Shown here: positions 63,680 to 64,000 of the stretch, piece by piece | Numbering within the stretch: position 1 is the stretch's first letter | Layout of the letters: the number at the start of each line of letters is the position of its first letter | Assembly: GCA_947359465.1 (NCBI GenBank) | Contig: OX375878.1 | Coordinates: 79,463,627 to 79,527,626 of the forward strand | Length of the DNA: 64,000 nt | Origin: Metellina segmentata | Lineage: Eukaryota; Arthropoda; Arachnida; Araneae; Tetragnathidae | Direction of reading: 5' to 3' | The notes under the pieces: model-generated | The model's input: only the letters and a program-made list of their open reading frames with translations | What the model was told of the DNA's origin: nothing | Database searches by the model: none | Made by a program: the position numbers and the translations under genes

Positions 63680-64000
63680 ATTTGGCCCAAATAACTTCAC
63701 CCCACAGCACAATTCGTCCTCAAGTGGATACGTTTGGTGATACGGCACGCCTATTGGGATACAGTTCACGATACAATCTCACAGCGGGTCGTCCTTTTAC
63801 CGTCAGCCCTCACAAAAGGTAGGCACAAGTCAGTCATCTTAGCAATCGGGAAACATGTTACCCGTACCAAGTCAGCGACTAAGATAATAATGTCCAAAAC
63901 TGATCATCTCTCGCGCTGCCGAACAGTGCCCTCTATATATGGGTTTCCTACCTCCTTTCCACATTTTACAGGACATCGTGAGAAATCCTATATATCAGGA

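Overview
The window is AT-rich animal DNA with GT-AG introns of roughly 0.1 to 7 kb, many degenerate Tc1/mariner and hAT copies, SINE-like repeats and muscle-type Ig/FN3 exons. It is most likely from an arthropod; a chelicerate is a guess from overall character. Nothing in it is bacterial or viral.

Positions 1-39,600 (+ strand) hold the 3' part of a large titin/twitchin-type gene. I can join 22 coding exons whose splice phases agree throughout: about 1,947 codons ending in TGA at 39,504-39,506, with AATAAA at 39,593. Domain order is Ig, FN3 x4, FN3 x2, Ig x2, FN3, an acidic unique region of about 600 residues, Ig x2, a short linker, FN3, stop. No kinase is seen on this strand. An extra exon at 10,704 has a compatible splice phase, carries half an FN3 fold and then a stop with poly(A) signals, so it looks like an alternative 3' end for a short isoform.

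Positions 41,980-54,990 (- strand) hold the 3' part of a myosin light chain kinase gene in tail-to-tail orientation. Six exons join in phase into 335 residues, from the glycine-rich loop to the end of the protein. They include HLDLKPEN, DFG, the APE segment and, in the last exon, a basic calmodulin-binding helix plus a Ser-rich tail. The exon encoding the start of the kinase domain was not found and probably lies beyond position 64,000.

The introns hold most of the oddities. A seven-copy array of an exact 268-bp unit begins inside an FN3 exon and copies its splice donor seven times. A 22-bp minisatellite contains the splice acceptor of a linker exon. A 1.6-kb TA-flanked element is nested in a dispersed repeat whose other copies show the empty site. 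A hAT-type MITE with a perfect 8-bp target duplication sits next to the last kinase exon. There are also several broken Tc1 copies, a three-copy dispersed repeat that may be Helitron-like, and five copies of a SINE-like repeat. The remaining long introns show nothing I can identify.
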